A program made the translations under genes and the position numbers. From the IMG/VR virus record IMGVR_UViG_3300004805_000048, positions 1-20,476 of that record: 20,476 bases of DNA. The stretch is one strand, 5' to 3'. Origin of the DNA: a virus. This document shows, piece after piece, positions 7,742 to 15,067 of the stretch. Positions within the stretch are counted from its first letter, which is position 1. Each line of letters starts with the position of its first letter. The notes below the pieces were generated by a model. That model worked only from the letters and a program-made list of their open reading frames with translations. It had not been told where the DNA came from and did not search any database.

Positions 7742-8190
7742 TATCCGAAATATCCGCCAGCTCTACGGAAACCTAGATTTTCGTTACTACCACCTACGAA
7801 CAATCCTACATTGGCAACTACTCTCAACAATGCTCGCAATTGATTTCCATAAGGCGTAGTAGCTAACCACCAGCCAAAAGCTGTTTTAACAGGAGGAGGC
7901 ACCATAGATACATTAACTGTACCTTCACTGGTTCCTTGAACTACTACTGTTGGAATACCAGCATTAATCATTGTGAATGATTGCGCTAAGTGAGCGCACA
8001 TCAAATCTAAAGCAAGTTGCAATTGCTTGGTGTTGAAGTCCCAAGCTGTATTGTTATTTAAGTTAATATAAGCTGTTCCCATAGTCCACCAGCTACTTAA
8101 TTGAGCTTCAGGAAAGTCAGTTGTATTTTCAAACGCAGGAAATTCAAGCCTGAAGTTTGTATCGTTATAGCTAGGGACTAGAGAGGTCAT
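7741..8190 (-). CDS. Head-tail connector protein (149 aa, DUF4054)
   Basis: A mostly helical 149-residue protein. The beginning NFRLEFPAFENTTDFPEAQL, the helix with LDLMCAHLAQSF (about 61-72), the VPPP (97-100) and the WWLATTPYGNQL segment (107-118) match the DUF4054 pattern, which is found in phages with contractile tails and placed next to the major capsid cluster. It is thought to act as an adaptor between the portal and neck. It is preceded by the 118-aa protein and followed by the gp10-like protein in the same tight operon. The Shine-Dalgarno sequence is weak; the start lies close after the upstream stop, so coupling is likely. Confidence 0.82.
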   Translation of the reverse strand: MTSLVPSYNDTNFRLEFPAFENTTDFPEAQLSSWWTMGTAYINLNNNTAWDFNTKQLQLALDLMCAHLAQSFTMINAGIPTVVVQGTSEGTVNVSMVPPPVKTAFGWWLATTPYGNQLRALLRVVANVGLFVGGSNENLGFRRAGGYFG

Positions 8191-8191
8191 C

Positions 8192-8548
8192 TTAGTTTAC
8201 TTTCGGTTCATCTTCTTCTTTGAAATCTGAAGCAGTCAATGGTGCAGACTTGTCTTTCAGATTCATGTCAGGAACGACTTTTTCTACAACTGTTGGCTTC
8301 TTGCTTACGCTTAAAAAACCATCTTTTTCATGTTGTAAAAATACTGGATTCTTTTTCAAAGCCTCATATTCAGCTTCGTCAATTTCTGTAGCTACACCAA
8401 TTGGTGTAATCAAACGGTCATTAGCAACGCCTGTACCGCCTTTAATCATTACGCCTTTATCTTTAATAGGCATATCGTTACCGCCCTGCAACCAGTTTTG
8501 GTACAGTTGGTCATTTGCCAACGTAGAAAATACTTGGACTTTCGCCAT
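8192..8548 (-). CDS. Conserved small phage protein after the capsid gene (118 aa)
   Basis: A 118-residue protein starting MAKVQVFSTLANDQLYQNWL. Residues 43-56 read NDRLITPIGVATEI, followed by an acidic helix and FLQHEKDGFLSV; the last 35 residues are charged and low in complexity. I recognise the '(N)DRLITP(I/L)GVATE' pattern from small proteins encoded just downstream of capsid genes in similar phages, but I know no function for it. It may be a head completion or minor capsid protein; that is inference from position. A good AAGGAG site lies six bases upstream. In other phages the gene would directly follow the major capsid gene; here the HNH gene lies between. Confidence 0.7.
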   Translation of the reverse strand: MAKVQVFSTLANDQLYQNWLQGGNDMPIKDKGVMIKGGTGVANDRLITPIGVATEIDEAEYEALKKNPVFLQHEKDGFLSVSKKPTVVEKVVPDMNLKDKSAPLTASDFKEEDEPKVN

Positions 8549-8584
8549 TTGGAACTCCTTGTAATATATTGTGTAATGCGTTAG

Positions 8585-8590
8585 TATAAT
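8585..8590 (+). promoter_or_regulatory. Possible -10 element (TATAAT) for the HNH gene
   Basis: A perfect TATAAT lies 21 bases upstream of the HNH start, which faces opposite to all other genes and so needs its own promoter. The best -35-like word, TTGTAA (8559-8564), is 20 bases away rather than 17, so the site is weak. Transcription starting about 8597 would give a very short leader with the ribosome binding site (AAAAGGAG, 8595-8602) at or near its 5' end. AT-richness makes chance matches likely. Confidence 0.35.
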
Positions 8591-8611
8591 CTCTCAAAAG
8601 GAGAAATTATT

Positions 8612-9190
8612 ATGCAATTTAGAACTTGCACAAAATGCAGGGCGCAAAAGCCCCTCGAGCAATTTAGCCTAAATTCAAGAAATAAGCAAGATGGTAGGCA
8701 ACCAAAATGCAAAGATTGTGTAAAACAATATCGAATTGATAATGCAACACAGATTAAAAACAAAAGTAAAGAATATTGCAAAAATAATTCGGATAAAGCC
8801 ATTTTAAGAGCTTCTGAATGGGCTAAAAATAATCGTAAACGCTCCAATGCAATTAAAGCTAAATGGCGTTTAAATAATTCCGAAAAAATGGAGGCTATCC
8901 GCAAAGAATGGGATAAAAATAATCCCGATTATAGAGCTTCTCAATGCAGAAAATATCAAGCATCAAAATTAAATTCTGTGCCTCTATGGGCTAATAATAA
9001 AAAAATGCGTGAAATATATAAAGAATCTCGCAGACTTACATTAGAAACTGGTACTCAATATCACGTTGACCATATTGTGCCTTTAATCTCTAACTTAGTC
9101 TGCGGACTCCATTGTGAAGCAAATTTACAAATATTACGTTTTGATGAGAATGTAAAAAAGGGCAATCGCCTTTGGGTTGATATGCCCTAA
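8612..9190 (+). CDS. HNH homing endonuclease-like protein, opposite strand (192 aa)
   Basis: The only plus-strand gene. Residues 6-36 form a zinc-ribbon-like pair (CTKC ... CKDC), residues about 50-115 are a basic Asn/Lys/Trp-rich helical region with repeated W-x-NN words, and the C-terminus holds an HNH core: HVDHIVPL (151-158), CGLHCEANLQIL with Asn171, and EN..KGN near 179-185. Zinc fingers plus HNH is the usual structure of free-standing phage homing endonucleases, which cut a specific DNA site lacking the gene and so spread it. It sits between the major capsid gene (ending 9218) and the 118-aa gene. AAAAGGAG lies about nine bases upstream of ATG. No intron boundaries are visible and both neighbours are intact, so this is a free-standing insertion. 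The target site cannot be told from the sequence. Confidence 0.85.
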   Translation: MQFRTCTKCRAQKPLEQFSLNSRNKQDGRQPKCKDCVKQYRIDNATQIKNKSKEYCKNNSDKAILRASEWAKNNRKRSNAIKAKWRLNNSEKMEAIRKEWDKNNPDYRASQCRKYQASKLNSVPLWANNKKMREIYKESRRLTLETGTQYHVDHIVPLISNLVCGLHCEANLQILRFDENVKKGNRLWVDMP

Positions 9191-9217
9191 TTTACTTAAC
9201 TCATTAATTGTTAAAGA

Positions 9218-10321
9218 TTAAATCCCACTATATCGAACAACGGCATAAGGTCGTTTTAACATGACCCCTGCTGTGGCATTGGAGTAGTCTTCTACATACG
9301 CTTTAGCTTGTTTTTCAACGCCAAGTGCTTGGAACTTAGCTGGAACAACTTGTACCCAAGTACGGCTGTCATCAGAAGCACCATCTTCAACGTGTTCTGC
9401 GTAGAGGTAGAACACGTTAGCACCACCGTTAGCATAGTTCAATTGAGGAGCTGAGATAACACGCAATTTAGCGTAAGTCTTGTTCAACCAGTCACGAACT
9501 GAAATACCAAAGTCAGATGTAACTGACAAGTATTGATAAGCATCAGTAGGTAAAGCCAATGTCAATTCTGCATCTTCAGGATTGATAGTATCTTGTGATT
9601 GAGTTTGCAATTGAGCAGCAGCAACACGAATGTCAGCTACGATTTGCAAGAAAGACTTGTTAGCCCACAATGTTGAAGAACCTGTGCCAGTTGCAGCTAC
9701 AGTAACGTAAGCTGGCAATGCAGGGTCATTCAAGAAACCGTAAGTTAAGTTGTTACCACCGTTGTAACCATTGAAACCAACTAAGTTACGTTGAATTTCC
9801 AATGATAGAGCAGCAGAAGCACGTTTTTCAGCAGAAGTGCTTACACGAATACGAGCAGCACGAGCTTCTTCTAAAGAACCTACTTTGATACCTTTTTCAA
9901 AACGGATAACAGTTCTACGAACAAAGTTAGTGTTCCATGAAGCTAGTGGAACGTTTGTGTAGTCACCGTATGGTAAAGCGTTACCGATTGGTTCCAAGAT
10001 ACCTTGAACGATTTCTTCATCTTCCCATGAACCAGTTGTAGTAATACCAACCAAATCGTCAATTTTACGAGCAGCAGTAATTACTTTAACAAAACCAGGC
10101 AACCAGTTTTGCAAGAATTGAACTGGAGTGGTCATAGATGGTGAAGTAACATCAGCTTGATTGCCACTATCCATCGCCCAGTTAGCCATTGTCTTAACTT
10201 GCTTGTCGGTAAAGTTAATACCAATATCGCTCAAGTCAGCAAAGTTAGCTACGTCTTTTTCATCCATTGCCAACGCACGAACTTGGCGTGGTGCAATGTA
10301 ACTACGTTCTTGTGATTTCAT
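9218..10321 (-). CDS. Major capsid protein (367 aa, DUF2184-like)
   Basis: A 367-residue protein starting MKSQERSYIAPRQVRALAMD and ending MLKRPYAVVRYSGI. Residues about 55-115 include TTPVQFLQNWLPGFVKVITAARKIDDLVG and GSWEDEEIVQGILEPIG; then SWNTNFVRRTVIRFEKGIKVG, a long helix (EARAARIRVSTSAEKRAS), and PTDAYQYLSVTSDFGISVRD. This matches the DUF2184-type major capsid proteins, which have the HK97 fold (spine helix and P- and A-domains). Location directly after the cement protein and after the protease/scaffold gene agrees. The ribosome binding site AAGGA overlaps the cement gene stop. The first 20 to 40 residues may be removed by the prohead protease, which is inference. It is the most abundant protein expected in the virion. 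Confidence 0.9.
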   Translation of the reverse strand: MKSQERSYIAPRQVRALAMDEKDVANFADLSDIGINFTDKQVKTMANWAMDSGNQADVTSPSMTTPVQFLQNWLPGFVKVITAARKIDDLVGITTTGSWEDEEIVQGILEPIGNALPYGDYTNVPLASWNTNFVRRTVIRFEKGIKVGSLEEARAARIRVSTSAEKRASAALSLEIQRNLVGFNGYNGGNNLTYGFLNDPALPAYVTVAATGTGSSTLWANKSFLQIVADIRVAAAQLQTQSQDTINPEDAELTLALPTDAYQYLSVTSDFGISVRDWLNKTYAKLRVISAPQLNYANGGANVFYLYAEHVEDGASDDSRTWVQVVPAKFQALGVEKQAKAYVEDYSNATAGVMLKRPYAVVRYSGI

Positions 10322-10334
10322 AATTATTTATTCC

Positions 10335-10847
10335 TTAGTCTGTGATACGGATAGCAGCTAAACCAGTTGCAGATTGTGGATAGTTCCACACTACGCAATT
10401 AGGGATAAGAGCATTACCTGTTGTTGCAGAAGAACCTGGAGCTACTGCTGACAATACACCAGTTGTAGTGTTGTATTGAACAATATCGCCAATGTTAGCA
10501 GCACCAACAAGAGTAACAACGATTGTACCCATTGTTAAGAACTCAGCCTGTGTGTAACCTGATAGGTACAATGTTGGGTCAAGTGGGTCACCAACTACAG
10601 GACCATAAGATGCGTAAACTTTTGGGTTTACCAAGATACCAGCAAATACTGAAGTACCTGAAACAACTGTACCGCCTTGAGTAGCTACGTTAGTAGTATT
10701 TGATTTAGTAAATGCTAAACCGATAGTACCACCGTTAGAGTCAAGTGCTAATGTATCCACACGTTGAGGACCGTCAACAATTAATTCGCCTGGAATACCA
10801 AAGCCGAGATTAACATTGACTGTAGATTGAAATGTTGCAGCAGCCAT
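10335..10847 (-). CDS. Capsid cement/decoration protein (170 aa)
   Basis: A beta-rich protein starting MAAATFQSTVNVNLGFGIPG, followed by ELIVDGPQRVDTLAL, IGLAFT and a Gly/Thr/Ala-rich remainder that ends GLAAIRITD. The 'FQ.TV....GFGIPGELIVDGP.RV' beginning is a pattern I associate with structural cement proteins (Gp24-like) of phages. They bind on the capsid surface and stabilise it after expansion. Its place between the protease/scaffold gene and the major capsid gene is standard for such proteins. GGAAGG, which overlaps the scaffold stop, lies nine bases before the ATG. It has no membrane segment or signal peptide. Confidence 0.8.
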   Translation of the reverse strand: MAAATFQSTVNVNLGFGIPGELIVDGPQRVDTLALDSNGGTIGLAFTKSNTTNVATQGGTVVSGTSVFAGILVNPKVYASYGPVVGDPLDPTLYLSGYTQAEFLTMGTIVVTLVGAANIGDIVQYNTTTGVLSAVAPGSSATTGNALIPNCVVWNYPQSATGLAAIRITD

Positions 10848-10849
10848 GA

Positions 10850-11419
10850 TTATTTACCTTCCAAAAAACGTTTTACAAAATTGTTCTTGCGAGTAGCTGT
10901 TGAATCCATAGCTACAGCACTTGAAACACCTTTACCTTGCAAGAAAGCATTTAAGAAGGTAATACGATTTTCCTTCGGAGCTTCCACACCAAGTTTTTTC
11001 AAGCCATATTTAGCCATTTTGTCCAAATCCATTTCTGAATGGTCAAACGCACCGATATGTTTTGAAAGTTTGTCATAGAGTTTAGATTTTTCAGCAATCT
11101 TACGCTCTACTTGAGCAGCGATAGCAGCAGCATCCATACCTGCACCACGTTCGCCTTCTTTTTCTTCTTCCTTCTGACCGCCTACGCCATATTCTGCGCC
11201 TTCTTCATCTTCGGCTTCGCCATCAGGTTTTTCTGTGTCGCCATCAGGTTTGGTTTCATCTTCATCAGCTACAGCTTCTTCACCTGCTGAACCGAAAGAT
11301 TGACCCGTTAATTCTTGAATTTTTGCCAATTTTGGCATGACTTCTTCAAGGAATTTGTGAACTTCCTCTAGGGTCATAGTAGGCTTCTCGCTACCTACTT
11401 CTTTGTTTTCTTCAGCCAT
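10850..11419 (-). CDS. Nested scaffold protein from internal start (189 aa)
   Basis: An in-frame ATG at residue 372 of the fusion is preceded by AAGGAG with a nine-base gap. This is as good as or better than the ribosome binding sites of most real genes here, and it falls exactly where the DUF2213 domain ends and the acidic scaffold part begins ([12 protein letters not shown]). The product would be 189 residues: acidic, low in complexity around residues 45-95, and helical at the C-terminus. Lambda Nu3 inside gene C is the classic case of a separate scaffold made by an internal start within a protease gene. That this one is used is inference, but the fit of site and domain border is strong. 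Confidence 0.68.
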   Translation of the reverse strand: MAEENKEVGSEKPTMTLEEVHKFLEEVMPKLAKIQELTGQSFGSAGEEAVADEDETKPDGDTEKPDGEAEDEEGAEYGVGGQKEEEKEGERGAGMDAAAIAAQVERKIAEKSKLYDKLSKHIGAFDHSEMDLDKMAKYGLKKLGVEAPKENRITFLNAFLQGKGVSSAVAMDSTATRKNNFVKRFLEGK

Positions 11420-12532
11420 GTTAAAAAGCTCCTTATTATCTACTGTAAAAGTGAAATGGTCTAATACTGCTACATCAGAACCCATGCGTCCTTGTTCGAC
11501 TAGGGCTAGATGATTGCCTCTGATTTCTCGTTGCACATAGTCATAAGCTACACCGTCATAAGTACCAGGTGCGTATTCGTATCTGCAACGATAACCGCAG
11601 GACAATTCTTTTTTACCGTTAGCGATAAGATTACTCATCGCTTCGGAAAATACTTTGATGTTACCTTTAAGATATTCACCGTCAAAGTAAACATCCTCAC
11701 CAATAACACCTTGAATACCTTTTGCTTCAGCAGGAGTTAAACCTTCATCTTCGCTGCCAAGCATAACGTGATTATCAATCCAGGGGAGCAACTTGAATGA
11801 GTTAATACACTCCTCAGTTGATAGTTCTTCTGCTGGACGATATACGTTATAAATTTTATCTTTTTCACATTCAGGTGAAATTGAACCGCCTGAATATTGG
11901 AAAATACCCATTTTGGATAATGGATTGTCTTTTACTTCAAACCAACCGTTTGTATCGTATTCACGTTTATCCATTGCTGAAGCGTTCGCCTCAGCTTTTT
12001 CGGCAATTTCTTCTTCTTCCCCGTCAATTTTGTGAAACAGGGGATAGGGTGCATCTTCAATCGTTGCCCAAACAAATTCGCTGTGTTCGTCATTTAATTC
12101 AGGTTTAAATTCACCATCGTTACATCCAAACAAACGAACCTTGCCTTCTTCATAAATTAATTGCAGTCCAGTTTCAGGAACGTGCATTGTTTCTTCACGA
12201 GATTCACGAATAGCACCTTCAATAGCTGATTCGCCTTCTTCAACGTGACCGCCAGGAAAGCCCCAAGAATCATCTTTGGTACGTTTTAACCAAAGGATTT
12301 TGTCATTATCTGTATAAACAATAAACGCAACAATTTTAGAATCAGGTTCTTCTTTTAAATCACGCTTATGTGACTCATGTTCTGTTTCGGTTTCTTCTTC
12401 ATCAACCGCAGCGCATTTTCGAGCATTTTGATAAGAAGCTGCGATAGATTGATTAAGCGGATGACCAGCTTTAATCATCTCACGGATATTCTCTTGAATA
12501 ACTTCTTTTGAACAACCTGATTTGAGTGGCAT
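10850..12532 (-). CDS. Nudix hydrolase - DUF2213 prohead protease - scaffold fusion (560 aa)
   Basis: Three parts are visible. Residues 1-40 are a basic helical N-terminal region starting [20 protein letters not shown]. Residues about 64-165 are a Nudix domain; its box reads G95, E101, R109, E110, E113 and E114, with Met116 where Gly is usual. Residues about 192-365 match DUF2213, a prohead-protease-related family; DNH (His255), LSCGY (Ser311) and GNHLALV (His341) are a plausible Ser-His-His set. From about 372 on the protein is acidic, Glu-rich and helical, as expected for a scaffold, ending with the basic helix [12 protein letters not shown]. The prohead protease would cut the scaffold to leave room for DNA. 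The Nudix role is unknown; it may trim nucleotides or act as a capsid cargo. The start overlaps the upstream stop (TAATG). Confidence 0.82.
   Translation of the reverse strand: MPLKSGCSKEVIQENIREMIKAGHPLNQSIAASYQNARKCAAVDEEETETEHESHKRDLKEEPDSKIVAFIVYTDNDKILWLKRTKDDSWGFPGGHVEEGESAIEGAIRESREETMHVPETGLQLIYEEGKVRLFGCNDGEFKPELNDEHSEFVWATIEDAPYPLFHKIDGEEEEIAEKAEANASAMDKREYDTNGWFEVKDNPLSKMGIFQYSGGSISPECEKDKIYNVYRPAEELSTEECINSFKLLPWIDNHVMLGSEDEGLTPAEAKGIQGVIGEDVYFDGEYLKGNIKVFSEAMSNLIANGKKELSCGYRCRYEYAPGTYDGVAYDYVQREIRGNHLALVEQGRMGSDVAVLDHFTFTVDNKELFNMAEENKEVGSEKPTMTLEEVHKFLEEVMPKLAKIQELTGQSFGSAGEEAVADEDETKPDGDTEKPDGEAEDEEGAEYGVGGQKEEEKEGERGAGMDAAAIAAQVERKIAEKSKLYDKLSKHIGAFDHSEMDLDKMAKYGLKKLGVEAPKENRITFLNAFLQGKGVSSAVAMDSTATRKNNFVKRFLEGK
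11405..11436 (-). promoter_or_regulatory. Internal ribosome binding site for nested scaffold
   Basis: Within the fusion gene the minus strand reads AATAAGGAGCTTTTTAACATG. AAGGAG sits nine bases before the ATG at 11419, which starts a scaffold-like open frame in the same frame as the fusion. The codons there encode the linker DNKELFN, so no known domain forces this sequence. Confidence 0.65.
12038..12343 (-). other. Nudix domain within the 560-aa fusion
   Basis: This covers residues about 64-165. It includes [18 protein letters not shown] and [14 protein letters not shown], followed by the box ending RESREET. The four Glu/Arg positions used for metal binding and catalysis are present (R109, E110, E113, E114; also E101). 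The Gly near the end of the box is Met116 and the small hydrophobic positions are changed (Ser111, His117). The substrate cannot be read from sequence. Confidence 0.8.
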
Positions 12533-12894
12533 TAGATTACCCTACCTGTTTGAAACGGAATATTAGTAACGTTTAGAATTACTGTTGCTTCTCTAGTATT
12601 GCCTTCATTAGTAATAAATAAAGGACGAATTGTGTAAAATTGATTAGTAGCACCTGAAGGAACTGTACCGCCTGAAATTTGAACTGAAATTACTTTACCT
12701 GTTGCTGCTACTACTCCATCAGGAAAGGTTACTGGCGCACCATTGATTGCTTGACCTGCAAAAGTTAGACCTGTTTGGTCTGAAGTAATAGAAGTAATGG
12801 ACGTAATAATTTCATTTGTGTCTAAGATATGGGTACAGTCAATATCGTACCAAATAACTTCTGTCGTTCTTTTTTCTAAAATGTAATTATTCAT
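12532..12894 (-). CDS. Small Ig-like/fibre-associated protein (120 aa)
   Basis: A 120-residue protein starting [20 protein letters not shown], with [40 protein letters not shown] and [20 protein letters not shown]. The 'W-Y-D-x-D...ItSits...GlT' start and the beta sandwich-like spacing of VISVQIS and ATVILNV resemble small Ig-like proteins encoded next to capsid or fibre genes in other phages. Its function is unknown; a capsid decoration or fibre partner is possible. The start overlaps the stop of the large repeat protein by eight bases and the stop overlaps the start of the Nudix fusion by one base, so the three are translationally coupled. Confidence 0.62.
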   Translation of the reverse strand: MNNYILEKRTTEVIWYDIDCTHILDTNEIITSITSITSDQTGLTFAGQAINGAPVTFPDGVVAATGKVISVQISGGTVPSGATNQFYTIRPLFITNEGNTREATVILNVTNIPFQTGRVI

Positions 12895-14797
12895 TTACAG
12901 TCCAATAATCCTGTCTAGGTGATACAATCCAATAATTATTTCTTTGTTCTACATTCCAATTTGTTGCTCTTGGATTTAATTCCCAATAATCTAAACGTTT
13001 TTCTACTTCCCAATAATCTGTTCTTGGAGAAACGTGCCAAACTTTATCCGACAAATTAAAAATAGGAGCGCAAGTATAAATATCTACTGCGTTACTTTGC
13101 TCTACGACTGTAACTATGACATAAGTAGTTTCATTAGTAAAATCTTGAGCAACAGCTTTTTCCGTAACAGAAACGGCTGCTAAAATTAATGCCGATTGTA
13201 AATCTTGTGCATTTGCAATTTCAGCAACAAATACTGGTGCAATAATACCGCTATTTGTAACATCTTGAGCATTAGCAGATTCAGCCACTGCAACATAAGC
13301 AGACATTTGCTCAGAAACTGCATCTGAAGCTAATCCTGATTCAACAATAGAAACAAATGCAGATGCTAATGCCGATTGTGTGCTTTGAGCATTTCCAGTT
13401 TCGTTAATAACTAAATAAGCAGTTATAAATTGAGATACTGTATCTTGTGCGTTTGCAGCTTCTGTTATAGAAGCCTGTGCAATCATATTTTCAGATTGTG
13501 TAGATTGTGCGTTACCAGCTTCACTAATAGTCACGCCAGCAGACATAGTTTCTGATTGTTTATCAGTTGCATTTCCAGCTTCTGATATTGTTACTGCGTC
13601 TACCGCATTTTCTGACTGTGTTGCAACTGCATTTCCTGCTTCTGTCACATTAACAGGAGCAGACATTGCTTCTGAATTTGTATCTAGCGCATTTCCTGTT
13701 TCATTAACAGTTGCGCTTGCTCTCATATTTTCTGATTGAGAATCTTGAGCATTACCAGCTTCATTTACAGTTATTGGAGCAGACATGACTTCTGAGTTCA
13801 CATCTGCTGCATTTCCTGTTTCAGATACTGTTACAGGTGCAGCCAAACTTTCGGATTGCGTGTCACTTGCGTTTCCTGCTTCAGTTATTGTTACTGAAGC
13901 AGACATATTTTCGGAAGTAGTATCGGTTGCATTACCACTTTCGGAAATTGTCACTCCAGCCGTCATATTTTCAGACTGTGCATCTTGAGCATTAGCAGTT
14001 TCAGAAACAGCAGGATTTGCAGCCATCGTTTCTGATTGTGTTGCTTGAGCATTACCAGCTTCTGTGACAGTTACTGGAGCAGCCATAGATTCGGATTGAG
14101 AATCGACTGCATTACCTGATTCAGAAATAATTACAGGAGCGTTCATTGCTTCAGATTGATTATCTAAAGCATTGCCTGTTTCTGTTACGGCTACGCCAGC
14201 AGACATAGACTCAGACTGAGTATCTGTTGCACTAACAGTTTCATTAACTGTTGCTGAAGCAGACATAACTTCGGATTGTATATCTACAGCATTACCCGAT
14301 TCAGAGATAACTGTAGGAACTCTAACAGATTCTGATTGTGCATCAATTGCGCTACCAGCTTCTGTGATAGAAACTGGAGCTGACATTGATTCTGATTGTG
14401 TATCGACTGCGCTTCCTGTTTCCGAAACAGTTACACTAGCAGACATTGTTTCTGATTGGCTATCTTGAGCATTGCCAGCTTCTGTGATTGAAACAGCGTC
14501 AACAGAATTTTCGCTAATAGTATCTTGTGCGTTCCCGCTTTCAGATATAGCAACTGAAGCCTTCATTGATTCAGATTGACTATCAACTGCATTTCCTGTT
14601 TCCGTTATGGTTACAGGCGCAGTCATCAATTCTGATTGTGTATCTACTGCATTTCCAACTTCACTTATATTAACTGCATCTACTGCATTTTCTGATACAG
14701 AATCTACAGCATTACCCGCTTCAGTTATTGCATTTGCATAAACTAATATTAAGTTTCCTGCAATTGCATTGCTTGAAAACGGGTAATTTCCAAACAT
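12887..14797 (-). CDS. Large tandem-repeat protein, 27 x 20 aa plus 9-aa Trp repeat (636 aa)
   Basis: No match to a known function. Residues 1-23 (MFGNYPFSSNAIAG...) are a short hydrophobic beginning like that of small phage structural proteins. Residues 24-563 are 27 uninterrupted copies of a 20-residue unit with the shape (I/V)(T/S)E-x-(G/A)-N-A-x-D-x-Q-S-E-x-M-x-A-x-V-x. Residues 564-585 are a partial copy and linker, and 586-636 are a second repeat in which Trp recurs every nine residues. It is acidic, Asn/Ala/Ser/Thr-rich and has no cysteine-rich or membrane part, so it is likely an elongated fibrous protein exposed on the virion. It is encoded next to the tail-fibre-like gene and the head genes. 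It has homology-prone 60-base repeats, so length may vary. A fibre or head filament role is inference. Confidence 0.8.
   Translation of the reverse strand: MFGNYPFSSNAIAGNLILVYANAITEAGNAVDSVSENAVDAVNISEVGNAVDTQSELMTAPVTITETGNAVDSQSESMKASVAISESGNAQDTISENSVDAVSITEAGNAQDSQSETMSASVTVSETGSAVDTQSESMSAPVSITEAGSAIDAQSESVRVPTVISESGNAVDIQSEVMSASATVNETVSATDTQSESMSAGVAVTETGNALDNQSEAMNAPVIISESGNAVDSQSESMAAPVTVTEAGNAQATQSETMAANPAVSETANAQDAQSENMTAGVTISESGNATDTTSENMSASVTITEAGNASDTQSESLAAPVTVSETGNAADVNSEVMSAPITVNEAGNAQDSQSENMRASATVNETGNALDTNSEAMSAPVNVTEAGNAVATQSENAVDAVTISEAGNATDKQSETMSAGVTISEAGNAQSTQSENMIAQASITEAANAQDTVSQFITAYLVINETGNAQSTQSALASAFVSIVESGLASDAVSEQMSAYVAVAESANAQDVTNSGIIAPVFVAEIANAQDLQSALILAAVSVTEKAVAQDFTNETTYVIVTVVEQSNAVDIYTCAPIFNLSDKVWHVSPRTDYWEVEKRLDYWELNPRATNWNVEQRNNYWIVSPRQDYWTVNE
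12890..13042 (-). repeat. Nine-residue Trp repeat at C-terminus of repeat protein
   Basis: Six tryptophans occur at residues 587, 596, 605, 614, 623 and 632, exactly nine apart. The unit reads YW-x-V-x-x-R-x-D or close to it ([51 protein letters not shown]). On DNA the units are 27 bases. It has a different period and composition from the 20-residue repeat that precedes it and may be a trimerisation or binding tip; that is inference. Confidence 0.85.
13109..14728 (-). repeat. 27 tandem 60-bp repeats coding for 20-aa units
   Basis: The region is 1620 bases long, exactly 27 x 60, and no unit has an insertion or deletion. Units are diverged in sequence but keep Asn-Ala, Asp, Ser-Glu and an Ala near fixed positions. 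Units 1, 4 and 19 carry a variant end (SENAVDAV or SENSVDAV), which hints at shuffling of units. It is not a CRISPR array: the period is in protein-coding phase and there are no unique spacers. Confidence 0.9.
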
Positions 14798-14807
14798 TAT
14801 TTACTCA

Positions 14808-15044
14808 TTAAGCAGCAGGTGTGCTTGTATCTTCAACAGTTGTTTCGGCAGGAGCTTCAGTTGGATTAAGAGCATTATAAGCAGCTTCAACTGCTTGCAA
14901 TTGAGCAACAGAAGATTGTTGTAATGCAATTAATAAATTAGCTGTTTCACCTGAAGGCTTGCTACTTACATATTGTAATAGTGCATAAACTAAACCAGCA
15001 GGAAGTGAAACTGGCTGGTCTGTAAAAATTTCATTTGGATTCAT
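14808..15044 (-). CDS. Small hypothetical protein (78 aa)
   Basis: A 78-residue protein, helical in the middle (LLIALQQSSVAQLQAVEAAY) and rich in Ala, Thr, Pro and Glu at the C-terminus (EAPAETTVEDTSTPAA). It has no membrane segment or recognised motif. A clear AAGGAG lies seven bases before the ATG and the gene follows the membrane protein gene by 23 bases. The composition is like that of small fibre-associated or accessory virion proteins, but I can assign no function. It sits between the membrane protein and the large repeat protein, and the repeat protein starts ten bases after its stop. Confidence 0.6.
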   Translation of the reverse strand: MNPNEIFTDQPVSLPAGLVYALLQYVSSKPSGETANLLIALQQSSVAQLQAVEAAYNALNPTEAPAETTVEDTSTPAA

Positions 15045-15067
15045 TTAAAACTCCTTAATTTATAAAG

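Noticed and set aside
8220-8564. Plus-strand open frame opposite the 118-aa gene
   Set aside because: Antisense to a conserved-looking coding gene with a good ribosome binding site.
8549-8611. A minus-strand promoter for the genes after the HNH insert
   Set aside because: No pair of -35 and -10 words with normal spacing was seen; TTGAGA has no good partner at 16-18 bases.
8581-8904. Minus-strand open frame opposite the HNH gene
   Set aside because: It is hydrophobic and unlike any neighbour, and it lies wholly antisense to a gene with clear zinc and HNH motifs.
9196-9214. TTAAC...GTTAA hairpin as a terminator for HNH or the capsid operon
   Set aside because: Only five AT-rich base pairs and no T run in the right place; too weak to call.
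13785-13988. Plus-strand open frame in the repeat region
   Set aside because: It is the antisense of the 20-residue repeats and stays open only because of their composition.
13109-14728. Possible CRISPR or repeat array because units repeat every 60 bases
   Set aside because: The period is a multiple of three within one long coding frame, units differ throughout, and there are no unique spacers between identical repeats.
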